DNA of 64,000 nucleotides, taken from the NCBI RefSeq assembly GCF_031143425.1, contig NC_090439.1:644801465-644865464 (forward strand), given 5' to 3'. Positions 13,114-25,112 of this stretch are shown here, in pieces. Numbering within the stretch: position 1 is the first letter of the stretch; every line of letters begins with the position of its first letter. The notes under the pieces are model-generated. The model searched no databases. It was given only the letters and a program-made list of their open reading frames with translations, and had not been told where the DNA came from. This stretch comes from Pleurodeles waltl (taxonomy: Eukaryota > Chordata > Amphibia > Caudata > Salamandridae). Position numbers and translations under genes: made by a program.

Positions 13114-13399
13114 ACCTTTGATCAGGAGGCTCTGGACATGGCTGGAACACCAGGGTGATTTTCCTGATGGTTCAGCATCTGGCAGGCTCTTTGAACGCCA
13201 GAGCGGACAAATGCAGATGATAATACTTAGTCGATCACAAATGGCGTCTCCTTCCTGAGGTGGCACAAGGTCTCTTTCAGCAGTCAAAGCTGCAGTCGCT
13301 CAACAATGCTTTTAGTCTTGTGGAATTAAGGCAGCCTTTCCGTCCATACTATTTCTGCCCAGAGTTCTCAAGAAGATCAAGAATGACCAGGCCCAAGTA

Positions 13400-13858
13400 A
13401 TCCTTGTGGCTTCGGACTTTACACGAAGAGTCTGGTATCTCGAGCTACTGAGCACGGCCCTCAATCCTCTGATAAGACTGCCCCTTCGGGAGGATCTTCT
13501 ATTTCTGCAGCAGGAGATGGTTCTCTACCTGAACCTGTCCAGTTTCCGCCTTTTTGCATGGAGATTGAGCGGCAGCAGTTCACAGTTTTTGACCATCAGC
13601 TTGAAGTCTGTAATGTAATCCTGGCAACCAGGCGTCCCTCCACCAAAAAGGTATATGCATGTAATTTGAAGAATTTTGTGGCATGGTGCACTAACAAGTC
13701 TGTTGATCCCCTTTCTGCCCTTCTCTTTGAGGTCCTATTGACATCTGTCAAGTGGCAACCTGGGCATCTCAACACACGTTTACCAAACACTACTGCTTGG
13801 ACAGTCAGGTCCCTAGGGATGGGCACTTTGCCCATTTTGTCCTGTAGGTCTTACTAGT
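13400..13858 (+). pseudogene. DIRS-1 tyrosine recombinase with catalytic core deleted
   Basis: The recombinase would integrate the circular DIRS DNA. The connector 'NPLIRLPLREDLLFLQQ' and the N-terminal SAM-like region 'RRPSTKKVYACNLKNFVAWC' are readable at 13460-13700. Near 13740 the sequence then jumps to the very end of the protein, 'ATWASQHTFTKHYCLDSQV' in another frame, which carries the catalytic tyrosine (KHY). The roughly 200 residues between, including the first catalytic Arg and the H-x-x-R motif, are gone. This deletion alone makes the enzyme inactive. Comparison with the DIRS-3 recombinase in this window supports the reading. Confidence 0.8.
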
Positions 13859-13917
13859 ATGATCTTAGTTGCCAGACCTACCTCTGGGGATGGCACTGCT
13901 TGGGTATCTTACCTAGT

Positions 13918-14017
13918 GTAAGGAATCTGCAACTAGATGTCTCTATCATATGAACAAGAGACTTGCCTTCGGTAACGCCTTATCTCGTAGAGATAATATC
14001 TAGTTGCAGATTCTTAC
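13918..14017. repeat. DIRS-1 internal complementary region
   Basis: Two arms, 13918-13944 (gtaaggaatctgcaactaga and on to ctct) and 13989-14017 (agag to attcttac), are nearly reverse complements and flank a short centre. They match the outer ends of both terminal repeats. In DIRS elements such a region is thought to template completion of the ends during circle formation. It sits between the recombinase and the right terminal repeat, as expected. Confidence 0.85.
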
Positions 14018-14146
14018 CGACCCACCTATCCTTCCCGTTCTGCAAACTGCTTTCTAGGGCGAGAGGCTCCCTTTCAGGGCCCAAGTTTTGACGCACCAGT
14101 GGTCAGTGTTCTTCATGGCTCCATGCTTCTTGCGTGGAAAGTTGTG

Positions 14147-14358
14147 AAAAGAAATTGACGTCACCATGCCGGGGCGGCTCCTGTATAGGTCCTGCGACGT
14201 CCTATCCAGGGCAGACAACGCCGATGGGGGACATGGAGCCGATTGACGCGACGGGGTACTGCTTGAGAAAAATCTCTGGATCCAGACTGATGCCTGGGGG
14301 AAATTCTAAGGTAAGGAATCTGCAACTAGCTATTGTCTCTACCAGATAAGGCATTCCG
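14147..14358 (-). repeat. DIRS-1 right inverted terminal repeat
   Basis: This is the reverse-complement partner of 9630-9840. It holds 'aagaaattgacgtcaccatg', 'tacttgagaaaaatctctgg' style blocks, and 'ggtaaggaatctgcaactag' near the outer end. It marks the 3' limit of the element. Confidence 0.85.
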
Positions 14359-15492
14359 AAGGTAAATAACTTGCCCTGCAGGTCCACAGCAAAGAACTCA
14401 GTCACAGCTGGTTCTCTACATTTCTCTGTAGCAGCATTACCTTTATGGTGTCCAGAAGATCTTCTGCGATCCACGACTCTAAGGCAATGGTTGCCGAAAG
14501 GCAGGCAGTAAACATTTTCATTTCTATCCGGTCCATTAGTTTTCTTCTAGACAGCCACATGTACCTCTGTTTCCAGGACCTTCATGATTCTTCTGTCAAG
14601 GGAGAGAAGTTTTTCTGGGAGGGTGGGGATGGGGGACATAACAGGTGGAGGCAGAGACAGAGTAGGCTTCACTGACTGTCGGTCCCTGGAGGGTCAGAAA
14701 TAATTTAAGCTACTAGGCCTGGTAAAAAGTATTATATTCAGTGATTCAAGTCTAAAGCTGGAGAGAACGTTCCTCAGTATTCTGGCAGTAATCTTTGCAA
14801 GTAGCCATCTGTTCCCAGCAATTCTTTCTTTGAGAGTGGCCACGCAGATGTTTTTAAAAAGTGGCAACAATTTGTCATTGGCAATAATCCTTGAGGAAAC
14901 CAATTTAAGCTTTTTCTAACCACTCATTTCAGCAGTGGTCTAGTTTCTGTTTGGAGTTATGCTTTTTGTCTGAGACTACCCCACCACTCTTGTTTGTGCT
15001 ACAGCAAAGATATATGTCAGATAGCTGATTCACTTCTGTCCACCTCTACCTCTTTTAAAATCCCTCCCAAGACTGGACCACTCCCTCCTAACCAGAATCA
15101 TAGATATTTAAACTCCCAGGCCCCATTTGCTTTTCCTTCCATGGTGTGAGTTGTCTCAGTGTTCTGGCAATGAGCCCTAAACACAGAAAGAGAGAGATTC
15201 ATGGGGTTCAGTTAGAGTCCACCGCCCACCAAAATTAGAACTCTTCTCCCTATACAAACTTACTTCAGCAGCTCCATTGAAAGCACTAATTCTTTAACCC
15301 TTTGCCAAGTGGGCACAATGTTTGATACGGCTGCTTGGCAAAGTTGTTGCAAAATAGCACACTCTCAAAGCATTTTTTTTTTTTACTGAGATACAAAAAA
15401 ATCAACATGCTTGAAGTTTTCTCCCAGCATGTGGGGGCATTACTGTTGTTTGTTGTCAGGCTTTACCTGGCGGTTCCAAACATGAAAAATGT
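14359..15492. other. Intron sequence, no gene seen
   Basis: No domain, splice-bounded exon or repeat structure could be supported between DIRS-1 and the LINE that begins near 15493. Part of it may be 5' sequence of that LINE. Confidence 0.4.
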
Positions 15493-15969
15493 ATGTCAAC
15501 AATCTACAACAAGGCGGTTGGAAGAACAGGTCCAGGTCCTAATGTAGTGATGAATGCCAGGCTAGAAGATCAGGAAGGAAGGGCTCTGCGCAATAACATT
15601 CAGGTTGTTGGGGTTCCGGAGGACGCAGAGGGACCAAGCGTGGACCTCTTCTCAGAAGCTGGTATTCTTAATACTCTTCGGCCTAAAAGATTATCCAAAT
15701 TGTTCTCATTGGAGAGGGCTAACAGGGTGCTGGTGCACCAGCCGAGGGCCCCACCCAAGTGTGTAATTGCCAGGATAATGAACTATATAGATAGGGATGC
15801 GTTCCTACAGGCGGCCCATACACATGGTGATCTGCAGGTCGAAAATGCAATAGTTTGTTTTTTCCCACATTTCACCCTTCATGTACAAAAGCAGAGACGA
15901 AGCTTTGAGGCAATCAAGAGGATATTACGTGGCAAGGGAATACAATACATGATGTCTTATCCGGCCTGA
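15493..15969 (+). pseudogene. L1/Tx1 ORF1 protein, 5'-truncated
   Basis: L1 ORF1 protein is a trimeric RNA chaperone that coats the LINE transcript. The sequence shows the end of the coiled coil (RLEDQEGRALRNN), then an RRM-type core: 'NIQVVGVPEDAEG', 'FSLERANRVLVHQPRAPPK', 'VIARIMNYIDRDAFLQAA', 'CFFPHFTLHVQKQRRSF', and a C-terminal end 'GIQYMMSYPA'. The N-terminal half of the coiled coil is in another frame (RRLEEQVQVL, about 15510-15545) or missing. The reading ends at a stop where other copies go on for another 30 or so residues. The 159-codon frame is shorter than the usual 300-400 residues. Confidence 0.8.
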
Positions 15970-16615
15970 CTACGAGTGATGGAGGGGGTCAAGTCATCAC
16001 ATTTCATCTCCCCGGAGGAGGCATGGAACTGGATTGAGGGTTGTCGTGTGCTGGGTGACAAAGGCCGAAGGACCATAAAGGTAACAGGCAGACAACCAAC
16101 AGGGTGGTGCGGCGATCTGCCTCACCGGAGCAACTGAGGTCCTGAGATACACTACAGGACACGTGAGAGTTTTGTATGGGCTTGAGTACTGAGTGGACAG
16201 GGGTATTACGATTGAAGACCCCTGTTATATGAGAAGGCACTGGCTCATTTATTTACTAAACTAGTGAGGATAACAAACTCCATCTCCATACCCCTATCAG
16301 AGTTCTTATTGGCAGCGTTTGCATTCCTCCAGCACAGCATATTTCTTTTTGGACGACAGCACTCTGCAAGTTGGTGCGGTGGGTGGTTCTAGGTTCATGT
16401 AGCAGGGTGGGGGATTAAAACGGCTGCTGATGTTACTTGTTGTTATTGCTTGTTTGACTGACCACTCACGTACACAACAGTCAGAGACGGGATCCACTGT
16501 GGATGGAAGACGATGTAGTACCACCCATAGGGCAGGTTGCACATGAACGGAAGGTAGGTGACATTAATTGGATGATATACTGGGGAGTTACTTGCAAAAT
16601 GAACTGAGTATTTGA

Positions 16616-19600
16616 ACCTGGAATGTAAATGGTCTGGGAAATAAGATTAAGCATACGTTGGTGCTTCAGCATCTCCATCGACATGCCCCGGACATTATAC
16701 CATCCAGGAAACACATCTTAAAGGGAAACAGTATAGGGCCCTAAATATAGCTTTGGCTATTCATTGGTAGCGCATGCTGGTTATACCACAGTCTCCCAAA
16801 GGGGGGGAATCCTACTCAAAAACTCAGTACCATTCATACTGCTGCGCACGTGGCACGATCCCCAGGATAGATATGTGCCAATATCTGGAACAGGGAAAGG
16901 TGAAACACTAAACATATCTTCAGTATATGTGCCTCTGCGGTTGTAAGTGATGACCTTACCAGATATAAGTGCCTTGTTGCTGGATATGCCAGTGGAACCC
17001 TAGTTTTGAGGGGAGACATGAATGCGATGGTGAACCCAGGGGTAGATAGAGAGAATGGGGCTGCTGTATCGAGTGAGTGGGGGCCTTTGTCGACCCTTCA
17101 TGGAAACTCTGGGTGTTATGGATTTCTGGAGGCTACACCACCCGCAGCAGAGACAGTACACATTTTACTCTGCACCACACAGTATTTTCTCCCAATTGGA
17201 TTATATTTCCTCTCACCATGGAGGTGCAGGAAGATTTTGAGAGGCGATACACTATGCAAGGGGCATCTCTGATCACTCTCCTGTGGGTGTACTACTAAAA
17301 GGACCAAAAAAGAGTTTGTGTTACCCCCTAGAATAGGTTCATGGTATTTGATGGACACAGGCTTCAGGGAGAAACTCAGAGAGGGAGCCGAAGCATATTT
17401 TGTTGAAAACCAGGGTACCATGAATTCTCTGTGTGTTATGGAAGGCCTTTAAGATTGTCTTGAGGGACTAGGCTCAGGCACTAATAGGTGGTTTGAAGAA
17501 TGAGCATAGATCAGAATGTTCTGGAATTGAAATGGATATTGTAGAATTAGAATCCAGACTGAGGGTACGGCGGAGATTAGACACTAGCTGCATATCTGCC
17601 TGCAAGATTTTAGGATAGTAGCTGAAAGTCAGGTGCGGAGTCATGCATTGGCTACGCAGCACGATCTATACAATGTCGGAGATAAGGCTAATACGCTACT
17701 GGCCTGGCTTGAGAAAAGAGACAGGGATCGATCCTGGGTATTAAAGGTGATGGATAGGTACGGTACTCCCAGAACAACTTGCGCATCCTTAGCAGATGCA
17801 TTCTGGGATTATAATGAGGATCTTTATACACTACGACCTCTAGAACTGCAGCCGACTGTATTGATTTGGTAGGAGAGGTAGCCCTCGCTACACTTAACAG
17901 TGAGGAGAGGGAGGCGCTAGAAGCTGATTTGTCTGAAGAGGAACTTGCAGTGGCTTTGTGGGACTTGCAGTCCAGAAATGAGGCAAAACCCAATGGCCTA
18001 CCGATAGAATTATATAAAGGGATGGTGAACACAGTAGCTCCACATATGTTGGCTATGTTCCAGGAGGCATGCGAAACAGGTTGTCTACCAATAGATCAAC
18101 ATACAGCCACAATAGTATTAATACATAAGAAGGGTAAGCTCCCAACTGGCTGCAGCTGGTATAGAGCTACATCCTTGCTTAACGTTGAGGCTAAGGTATT
18201 AGCCAAAATATTGGTGATTAGATTGCGTGCAGTTATTAGGTCTATTATACACCGTGGCCAGTCGGGATTTACCACATAGAAGCACCCGCCTTAATTTGCT
18301 GTGCTTATTTGGTGTGCTCCATGAAACCTCACAGTTGAGATCAGACTAGTCTGTGGTGATGTCCCTAGATACAAAAATGGTATTCATCAGCATTGAGTGG
18401 AATTAATGTTTGCTGTGTTGACATGGTTAGGGTTTGGCCCAAAGTTCTGTGAAGTGGTCCTTCATCAGGAGCACTTGGCTAGGGTCCGAGTCGAGGGGGC
18501 AGTTTCCTAAGTCTTTGCATTGCAGAACAGCTTTCCCCCATGATATTTGCTTTGGCCCTTGAGTCGCTTGTGGCCTGGATAAGGCAGGACCCGTTGGTGT
18601 GAGGGGTGTGAGATGTAGTGGGGTTTGGGAGGAGCGCATATAACTGTATGCCGATGACATCTTGCTTTATTTGACCCATCCAGCCCTCTCAATAAGTAGA
18701 ATACTACACATATTTGATCCTTTTGGCACCTATACAGGCTATCAAATCAGTTATGCAAAATCGCTATTTTTCCCTATGTCAGGCCATAATGCACAGCTCC
18801 CACGGGTGTGTGCGCTGCCACTGGTTAGAGAGGGAATCACGTATCTTGGTATGTATATATATTTCTCAAGACTCCCAGGATATTCTACGTAAGATCCTTT
18901 TCCCACAATTGAAGAGGCTGAATGGAGATGTTTCTCACTGGGGCACGCTTCCATTGTCTCTGATGGGCAAAGCAGCATTATATAAGATGATGACACTGGC
19001 ATGTCTTATATACGTGCTTCAAAACTCCCCGTATAGGGTCCCTCGCAGTTTTTTTTTGGTTTTTTTCAGAAAGTTGACCACAAGGTCCGCTCATTGCTTT
19101 GGAAAGAGGGGTCACCACGTATCGTGCTCTCCAAACTTCAGAGGGGGTCTACAATGGGGGACTGGCAATTCCTGATAAAATCAAGTGCTGTTGGGCAACC
19201 CAGATGCTGGTGGTTAACGACTGGGTTTTTACTGACAGCCAGGAACTGGCGTATTGAGTAGACAGAGATGCAATGGGTCCATGAGGTCATGAAGCGATTC
19301 TCTATTGGAAGGGGAGGGAGTGAGGACTACCAAAATATATTCAAACAGTTGTCCGAGTGTGGAGGGAGGCGACTAGACTTTTGGGTTGGAGTGGTAGGCT
19401 CACCAACATGTCTTCACAATGATGCAGTGGCCAACTGTATTGGGTGTGAGGATTGAAGAGTTTGGTGTGCTGGGAACTAATAGGTATTGAACACCTTGGA
19501 GAGGTTTGGCGGGATCAGGCTTTTATTACTTTTGAATACCTGAGTCAGGAATTTGAGCTGGCGGACTCAGAACGTTATAGGTACTTATAGCTGGGACACT

Positions 19601-20268
19601 CCGTGAGGAGACACATATTAGAAGTGGAGCAGCTCCTGGAGGGGTCCCCTCTGGAGGTTTGGCTCCTAACAAAGCACATCCCGGACAATGCGGTTACCGT
19701 TATTTATTGTAAACTGGCCATTTATTCCATTGATCCATTGTTTATGCTGAGGGAGGCCTGGGTTGGGGACCTGCAAAACTTTGAGGATGAGGAATGGATG
19801 GAAGCAATTCAGAGGCCATGTGAGATAGCAATATAGACAAGGTTTAGGCTAGTCAAGGACTCGATTTGCCAGAATTGGAAGGGCGCCCATGGCAACATGT
19901 CTTCGGGGTTGTGGTACCTTCTTTCATTTCATACCCTCTGGGTATGCCAGGTGTCACAGGAATATTGGAGAGGGGTCATTGAGGTTATGTCCCAGGTCCA
20001 GTCAATTGAGGATGCACTGGATGCAAAATGGCTCAAATTATCACTGTTGAGGGATGAGTCTTGGACTAAATGCCAGAAAATATGGTTGAGATTGGCTGCA
20101 GGAAGGGCCAAGCAAAATATTGCAAGGGCGTGGGGTAGTGCTAACCCACCAAGTCTCACAGTTTGGGGGTCAGACTTAAACTGCTGCCAGAGAGTGACAA
20201 GGTGGTTTATCAAAGCCAAGTCTGCCCCAAGAAATGGGAGAAAGTGTGGGGACATGTCAGATTCATAG
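16616..20268 (+). pseudogene. L1/Tx1 ORF2 (endonuclease-reverse transcriptase), broken
   Basis: ORF2 nicks target DNA and primes reverse transcription. The endonuclease starts at TWNVNGLGNKIK (about 16616) and runs in fragments to about 17450. The RT is readable at 17866-18279: 'EELAVALWDLQSRNEAKPNG', 'LPIELYKGM', 'QHTATIVLIHKKGKLP', 'SLLNVEAKVLAKILVIRLRA', 'GQSGFTT'. The catalytic YADD is intact at 18647-18658. The thumb follows ('HWGTLPLSLMGKAALYKMM', 18714-19175), then the C-terminal domain to about 20268. Many stops and frame changes lie between, so it is inactive. Confidence 0.85.
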
Positions 20269-20519
20269 AGGGCTCTGACAGTGGGTACACACTCTAGGAA
20301 TTGTTAGACATCACGTGCTAGCTGAGAGCTGGTGCCCTGTGGCATAAAGTATGCTGCCCGTAAAAGCGCAATTCTTAATTATGTGCCCTGATCCGACTGT
20401 CATTGCTTTCAAAACTGCCACATATGTATTACAATATGTGACAAAATCTGTTTGTGTAAACTGTAGGATGAGCCTGGTTTGGAAAATATTAAAAATAGTT
20501 TTAAAAAAAATAAAAAAAT

Positions 20520-22512
20520 GTATGTCAGGAGGACAGTGCTAAACAGGACACCCACTTAGATGTACATTGAAGGGCGACCTTGTAGTGGATGGACCGTATG
20601 ACAAAGATTTCTATTGACGGACTCAGCTGAGGCTCTACTGAAAAATACCTGAGGCTTTGCCCATCTTTAAATACGGTAAGCGAAGCATGATGTGATGGAG
20701 GGGACATCTGGCACTTTTTAGCAGATGCCCGTCCTCTGCCAAGCCCTAAATGGCTCTCTTGGATTTTGGGAGATGGAGTTTAGTGTGTTCAGCCAGGGTA
20801 AGGTAAATAATCCTCTGCTAACACTGTTGCTAAAATTCAAGTGGCTAATAAAAATACCATTGATTTTGTTTTACCTATGTACCTACTTGTTGCAAATGAG
20901 AAGTTAGTAGATTTTTCCTAAAGGAAATTCGGTAAATAGAGATTTTGACCATATCCCACCTAGCATTACCTTTCAAGCAATTCATTTTTCAAAAGCAAGG
21001 AGAGAAAACCTTCTCATCACTCTTGTTTTTGATACTTGATATTTGCATAACTGTTAAAACTGTTCGAGGAAAATTATGTTTGACTTATTACAACTGAAAA
21101 TTTAAATTCAACATCATTTTTATTTTTAGGGCAAATCACTTTTAGCTGCAGCCTGATCAACATATCGAAAATATATGAATACAAATTAGTTGGGGGAATA
21201 TGGCAAATCCAGGAAAATGTACAAGACATTCAGAAGGTTTTGAGAAAAGTGAACCACTGTGTGCATCATTCATGGTGATCTTTCCCTGCTAGTCCTTTGG
21301 AACAAATAAAACAATTTTAACAATAGAGCTTAATGACATATTAATAGAAAATAGGCATGTGAGTCCTGGTCCTATCTTCCTTTCAGCTATGGCTGTTTTA
21401 CAAAAAACATAAATAAATTATTGACTGCAATGACTGATTGGTTTAGAATTTGGATACTATAAATACAAGCTCAAATGAGTGAGTGTCTAATTCTGTTTGG
21501 AAATAGGAGATTGGCATCTTCTCAATAGTCACCGAGATAGTTTAGATTGCAGACAGTTCTCTTTATTTATTGCACCTTTTTCCACAGCATCACAGTAGTG
21601 CACATGTGGTTTCCCTTTTTGTGATAATGAACGTCTTGATCCTCCTTCCCTGGGAGAAAGGGAGATGCCTCATTTCTTGTTGACCTCTAGCCTTTCATAT
21701 CGCCTTCCATCACTGCCATCAGACCTCATGCATGGACAAAAGGAGTGCAACATGTCTTTCTACTCTTCTCAAGGCAATAATGAGAGTCTTGCCTTGAGAG
21801 CAGTAGAAGGGACTGTTGTATTCCCTTAATATTAAGCCTGTGTTGCCCTGTTACTCACTACCCATGGTCTTTCGTAGGCTTAGTCTTGCATTGGCTCTAC
21901 CCTTTTACCACCCCACCCTCCCCCCCCCCCATTGGCAGAGGCTGCCCTGTATACCATTTTCTGGTCCCTCCCTTGGTCAGTCACTTTTCGGGGTTTGTCC
22001 TCTCCCATTTTCATCCTTGTGGTTTGTCTGAATTATACAGCCTTCCACTACCCTGGGTACCCAGGGGCACTCCTGTCCTGATTCCAACCAGGTTAACGCT
22101 CTATTTTTTAAGGTACCAGTTCTGACAGCTGTCACTGCAGACTGGCCCCAGCGAGCACTGTTCCTCACCCACCAGAACTGACATTTCTGCTGTGCACCCC
22201 ATTGACACAGTCACCCCTGTTCTGTGTCCCCTGAGGGATCCCTTCTTTAGTCTGCCTGGTCTATGCCAGCTGCAAAAGGTATATGTGAAACCCCATTCTT
22301 ATCATGAAACCTGTTGCAGACAAAAGGAGAATTGAAGATGGGTAGCTGTAAAAAAATAATCAAATTGAGTATAACAGAGAGGCGTTTAGGGGGCCAAGTG
22401 ACTGCAGTAAGAAAGTGAAAATCGAGTTGTGCATGATGACACTTAGAAACACAAGGTGGAAAACCCCACTGTGCAAGGCATATGTGGCTGTAATTACCAG
22501 TGCTTAGCATAA
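20520..22512. other. Intron sequence, no gene seen
   Basis: No gene or transposon protein is supported. There is a C-rich tract near 21921-21930 and otherwise AT-rich unique-looking sequence. The stretch at 20540-20760 may be further LINE 3' material, but I cannot show it. Confidence 0.4.
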
Positions 22513-22740
22513 CCCTTCCATCAAGTGTTGTGCTCAGAAGTGTGTAAGTTGTTATTCTTCGAGGAAGAGTGATTCCTGCTCTTGCTGGTAACGCGCATGG
22601 ACATCAACTCCATTGTTAGATTGTTTTCTTCTTCCTTCTGGTTCGGACGTATGCTCTGCTCCATCTCAGCAATGTTGTTTCCTGCTTTAGGCCTAACGTC
22701 GGTACTGTTTTCAATTGCTGTTAGTATTCGATCTGTCTTT
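22513..22740 (+). repeat. DIRS-2 left terminal repeat, 5'-truncated
   Basis: It matches the left repeats at 31897 and 42530: 'catcaagtgttg.gctcagag', 'gttgttattcttcgagg', 'gcgcatggacatcaactcc', 'ttgttagattgttttct', 'tggttcggacgtatg'. The outermost ~60 bases seen in DIRS-3 and DIRS-4 are missing. Confidence 0.8.
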
Positions 22741-22990
22741 GATGGGTCATTAACATTGGTCTCGTGGGGCAATACTTCTACATTGCTAACGACCTTGTCA
22801 AGTCCGTTTGGTAATGGAACAGATTCACTTTTGGTTCTGCCCTCGCTGTCACACCAGGTTTCTATGCATGTACCATCATCAGATGGGTAACTTGTGCCTT
22901 TCTCCTCACCATCAAGAAGATACCTGCAAAGCTTACAAATCTTTCAGGACTAAGAAAACATTAAGAGATCACTGAGCTTGACGACTCGGG

Positions 22991-25112
22991 ATGCCTCGAT
23001 GCAACACCAATGACATGCCTGACATCTTTGGATTGGTGGAACTTCAGGGGGAAGTTTGTTCTCAAGGGTCGGCCGCTGATAAGGCCACCTTCTCCCATGA
23101 GTACACCTCAGAGTCTGAGATCGAGATGCATAACCTCACACTGAGACAGCCTGCGAGTACAAACCCCCTGACCCCCCAACCCCAGCCCCAGTCTTCCATC
23201 GGGCCACCACTGCTTTTGGGGCCATGGTCGGCACCAAATAGCTGCATCTGAAATGCCCAGCCCTGCCTCTATGCCACAAGCACAGAAGAAAACACATGCT
23301 CCCCGTCCGACTCCCCCACCATTGGAGTTGAGCCAGACTTCGGAGCCGAAGGCTCGTGCGCTGAAACATCAGTCCAGAGCCGAAATCGTACTTCTTCTCG
23401 AAGCAACCAACCAAATCGAGTTCTATGCAGCCTGTGCTGGAATGGCTTCAACAGGAAATAAACTCTAGATAACAACACCTTGTCATTCACCCGGATACTG
23501 GTCATATTTTAACCTGCCCTCCATCTACTGCAGCACAGCCAACTAAAAGGCAACTTAATTTTGAGGGGGCTTTACGTGTTCCTATTCCAACAGAGCATAG
23601 GAAGAAGACAAGGCTACCAGCCCTGTGCGCCCTACTTCACCACCACCACCTGCTGCACCCCCTTTACCACCAGCGCCAGAAATATATTCTCCTGAGGGAT
23701 CCATTCCTTCTTTTCGGGAGGAAGAAGAGAAGGGAGACCAATACTCCATCCCACAGCAGGACAATCCAGAGGACACCTATGACATTGAACCACCCATGAA
23801 TATAGACCCTGATCTGTACCCAGCAAGACCCTCTCCCCAGATGACACCACAACTTACCATGATCTCTTAGGTAGAGCAACTGCATATCACAAGGTCAAAC
23901 TCCACACTGACCCTATAGAGCAGTGGTTCCCAACCTGTGCTCCGGGGACCCCTGGGGGTCCGCAAAGCCTTCTCAGGGGGTCCGCGACTGCTTAGAACAT
24001 TAAACAATATTAGCAAATATTGACAAATTAGGTCCCCAGCTTCCAGTAATGACTCAGGTGGGGGTCCCCGGATTCCAATGATGATTTAGTGGGGGTCCCT
24101 GGGTTCCATTAATGTTAAAGTGGGGGTCAACAGAAATCAAAAGGTTGGGAACCATTACTATAGAGGGTGATTTTTTTTTTTATTTGAAACCCTCTCTTCC
24201 AGCCAGCATTCAGCACAGTATAATGCTCAGACACACACCAGACATCTTCAAAGTACCTGTCAGGACACCGTTCTTAACTCGGAGGGTAGATAAAATGTAC
24301 GAAGCAACTCCATCCTGACCCTACATATATTGAATGCCAGCTGCCTCCCGACTCACTGGTGGTCACTACAGAAAGAAAAAGGGTGAGGTGTCACCACCCG
24401 ATAAAGAAAGTAGAAAGATAGAAGCATTAGGGAAGAGGGTGGCAGCCCAGTTCGCTAACAATAGAGAATTGCAAACTAATTTGGACTCCTCTCCCGCCAT
24501 GACAGCACATTGGGATGAGATGGAGGGACTCCTCCAACATCTCCCAGAAGAATACAAAAAAAAGAGCATATTAGATCGCCCCTGAGGGCAAGTTAATTGC
24601 CAACAGCTGAATCCACTGCACCCTGGATGCAGCAGATACAGCATTAAGAGGCATTTATTCTAGCGTTCTTAGGGTTTCTGGTTTCAAACTGGAAGTACAA
24701 CAAAACATACTGGCACTCCCCGTTAATGGCAAGCATTTGTTCAGTCCTCAGGTGACAGCTTGCTCAAGAAGATAAAGAAAGTTAACAAAACGGCCATAGC
24801 CCTGAGCGTGTTACAAACACCATTCCAAAGAGGCTCCTTTTGCTGTTCACCTTACCATTGGGGAGCCAAAGCCACCTCCACCGATACGGTCTTGTCTTAT
24901 CAACATCCGCAGACACAAAACACCTCAACTAGGGGTTATTATAGAGGCTGCTATAGGGGCAACAATTCTAAGGACAGAGGAAAATTGGACTTCACAAAGC
25001 CCTCTGCTACCACAACAAAGCACAGACTTTCCCTCCCTTCCCCTCGACTATACAGCCTGTGTCAGGGAATGATTACAAGAGTTTCTCCCCACGTGGTGGG
25101 ATATCACCTCTG
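22991..25112 (+). pseudogene. gag: DIRS-2 gag, broken and interrupted
   Basis: Pieces in order are 22991-23251 (DIFG block and a QPAST motif, also seen in DIRS-4 Gag), a proline-rich segment at 23625-23870 (RPTSPPPPAAPPLPPAPE and DPDLYPARPSP), then after the MITE 24166-24318 (FKVPVRT region) and 24334-24585 (DKESRKIEALGKRVAAQFA). The proline-rich stretch followed by a 'DLYRARPSP' block and a HTDPIE block matches DIRS-3 Gag closely. The final segment near 24890-25110 holds the basic tail and the lead-in to RT. Stops and frameshifts separate the parts, so no full Gag can be made. Confidence 0.8.
23921..24157. mobile_element. hAT-type MITE, 237 bp, with perfect 8-bp target duplication
   Basis: The element begins CAGTGGTTCCCAACC and ends GGTTGGGAACCATTA, giving near-perfect 15-bp terminal inverted repeats of the hAT superfamily. 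It is flanked on both sides by CTATAGAG (23913-23920 and 24158-24165), the 8-bp target duplication expected of hAT. It has no coding capacity and contains short repeated 'gggggtcc' blocks. It was inserted into the HTDPIE coding stretch of the DIRS-2 gag, so it is younger than that copy. Confidence 0.95.

Larger units (their letters stand above)
9630..14358 (+). mobile_element. DIRS-1: DIRS-type tyrosine-recombinase retrotransposon
   Basis: The element has all structural marks of the DIRS order: inverted terminal repeats, then gag, reverse transcriptase, RNase H and tyrosine recombinase on the plus strand, then an internal complementary region and the second inverted repeat. DIRS elements replicate through a circular DNA and integrate with a tyrosine recombinase instead of an integrase, so no target duplication is expected. 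The copy is dead: gag and RT are broken by several frameshifts and stops, the RT catalytic box is mutated, and the recombinase core is deleted. It lies inside the long intron of the host gene inferred from the exons at 7685 and 29786. Confidence 0.9.
15493..20519 (+). mobile_element. L1/Tx1-type LINE, copy 1
   Basis: A plus-strand non-LTR retrotransposon with ORF1 (RNA-binding), then ORF2 (apurinic endonuclease plus reverse transcriptase), a short 3' UTR and an A-rich tail at 20500-20519. Both ORFs are cut by stops and frameshifts, so it is dead. Its 5' end seems truncated inside the ORF1 coiled coil. The protein blocks match the Tx1 group of L1 elements common in amphibians and fish. It lies in the same long intron as DIRS-1. 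Confidence 0.85.

Noticed and set aside
15335..15547. Plus-strand frame ahead of LINE copy 1
   Set aside because: Only its last residues (RLEEQVQVL) look like ORF1 coiled coil; the rest is not LINE protein, so the frame as a whole is not a gene.
21816..22125. Plus-strand frames of 71 and 79 codons
   Set aside because: Proline and leucine-rich translation of a C-rich tract, no splice sites or domain.
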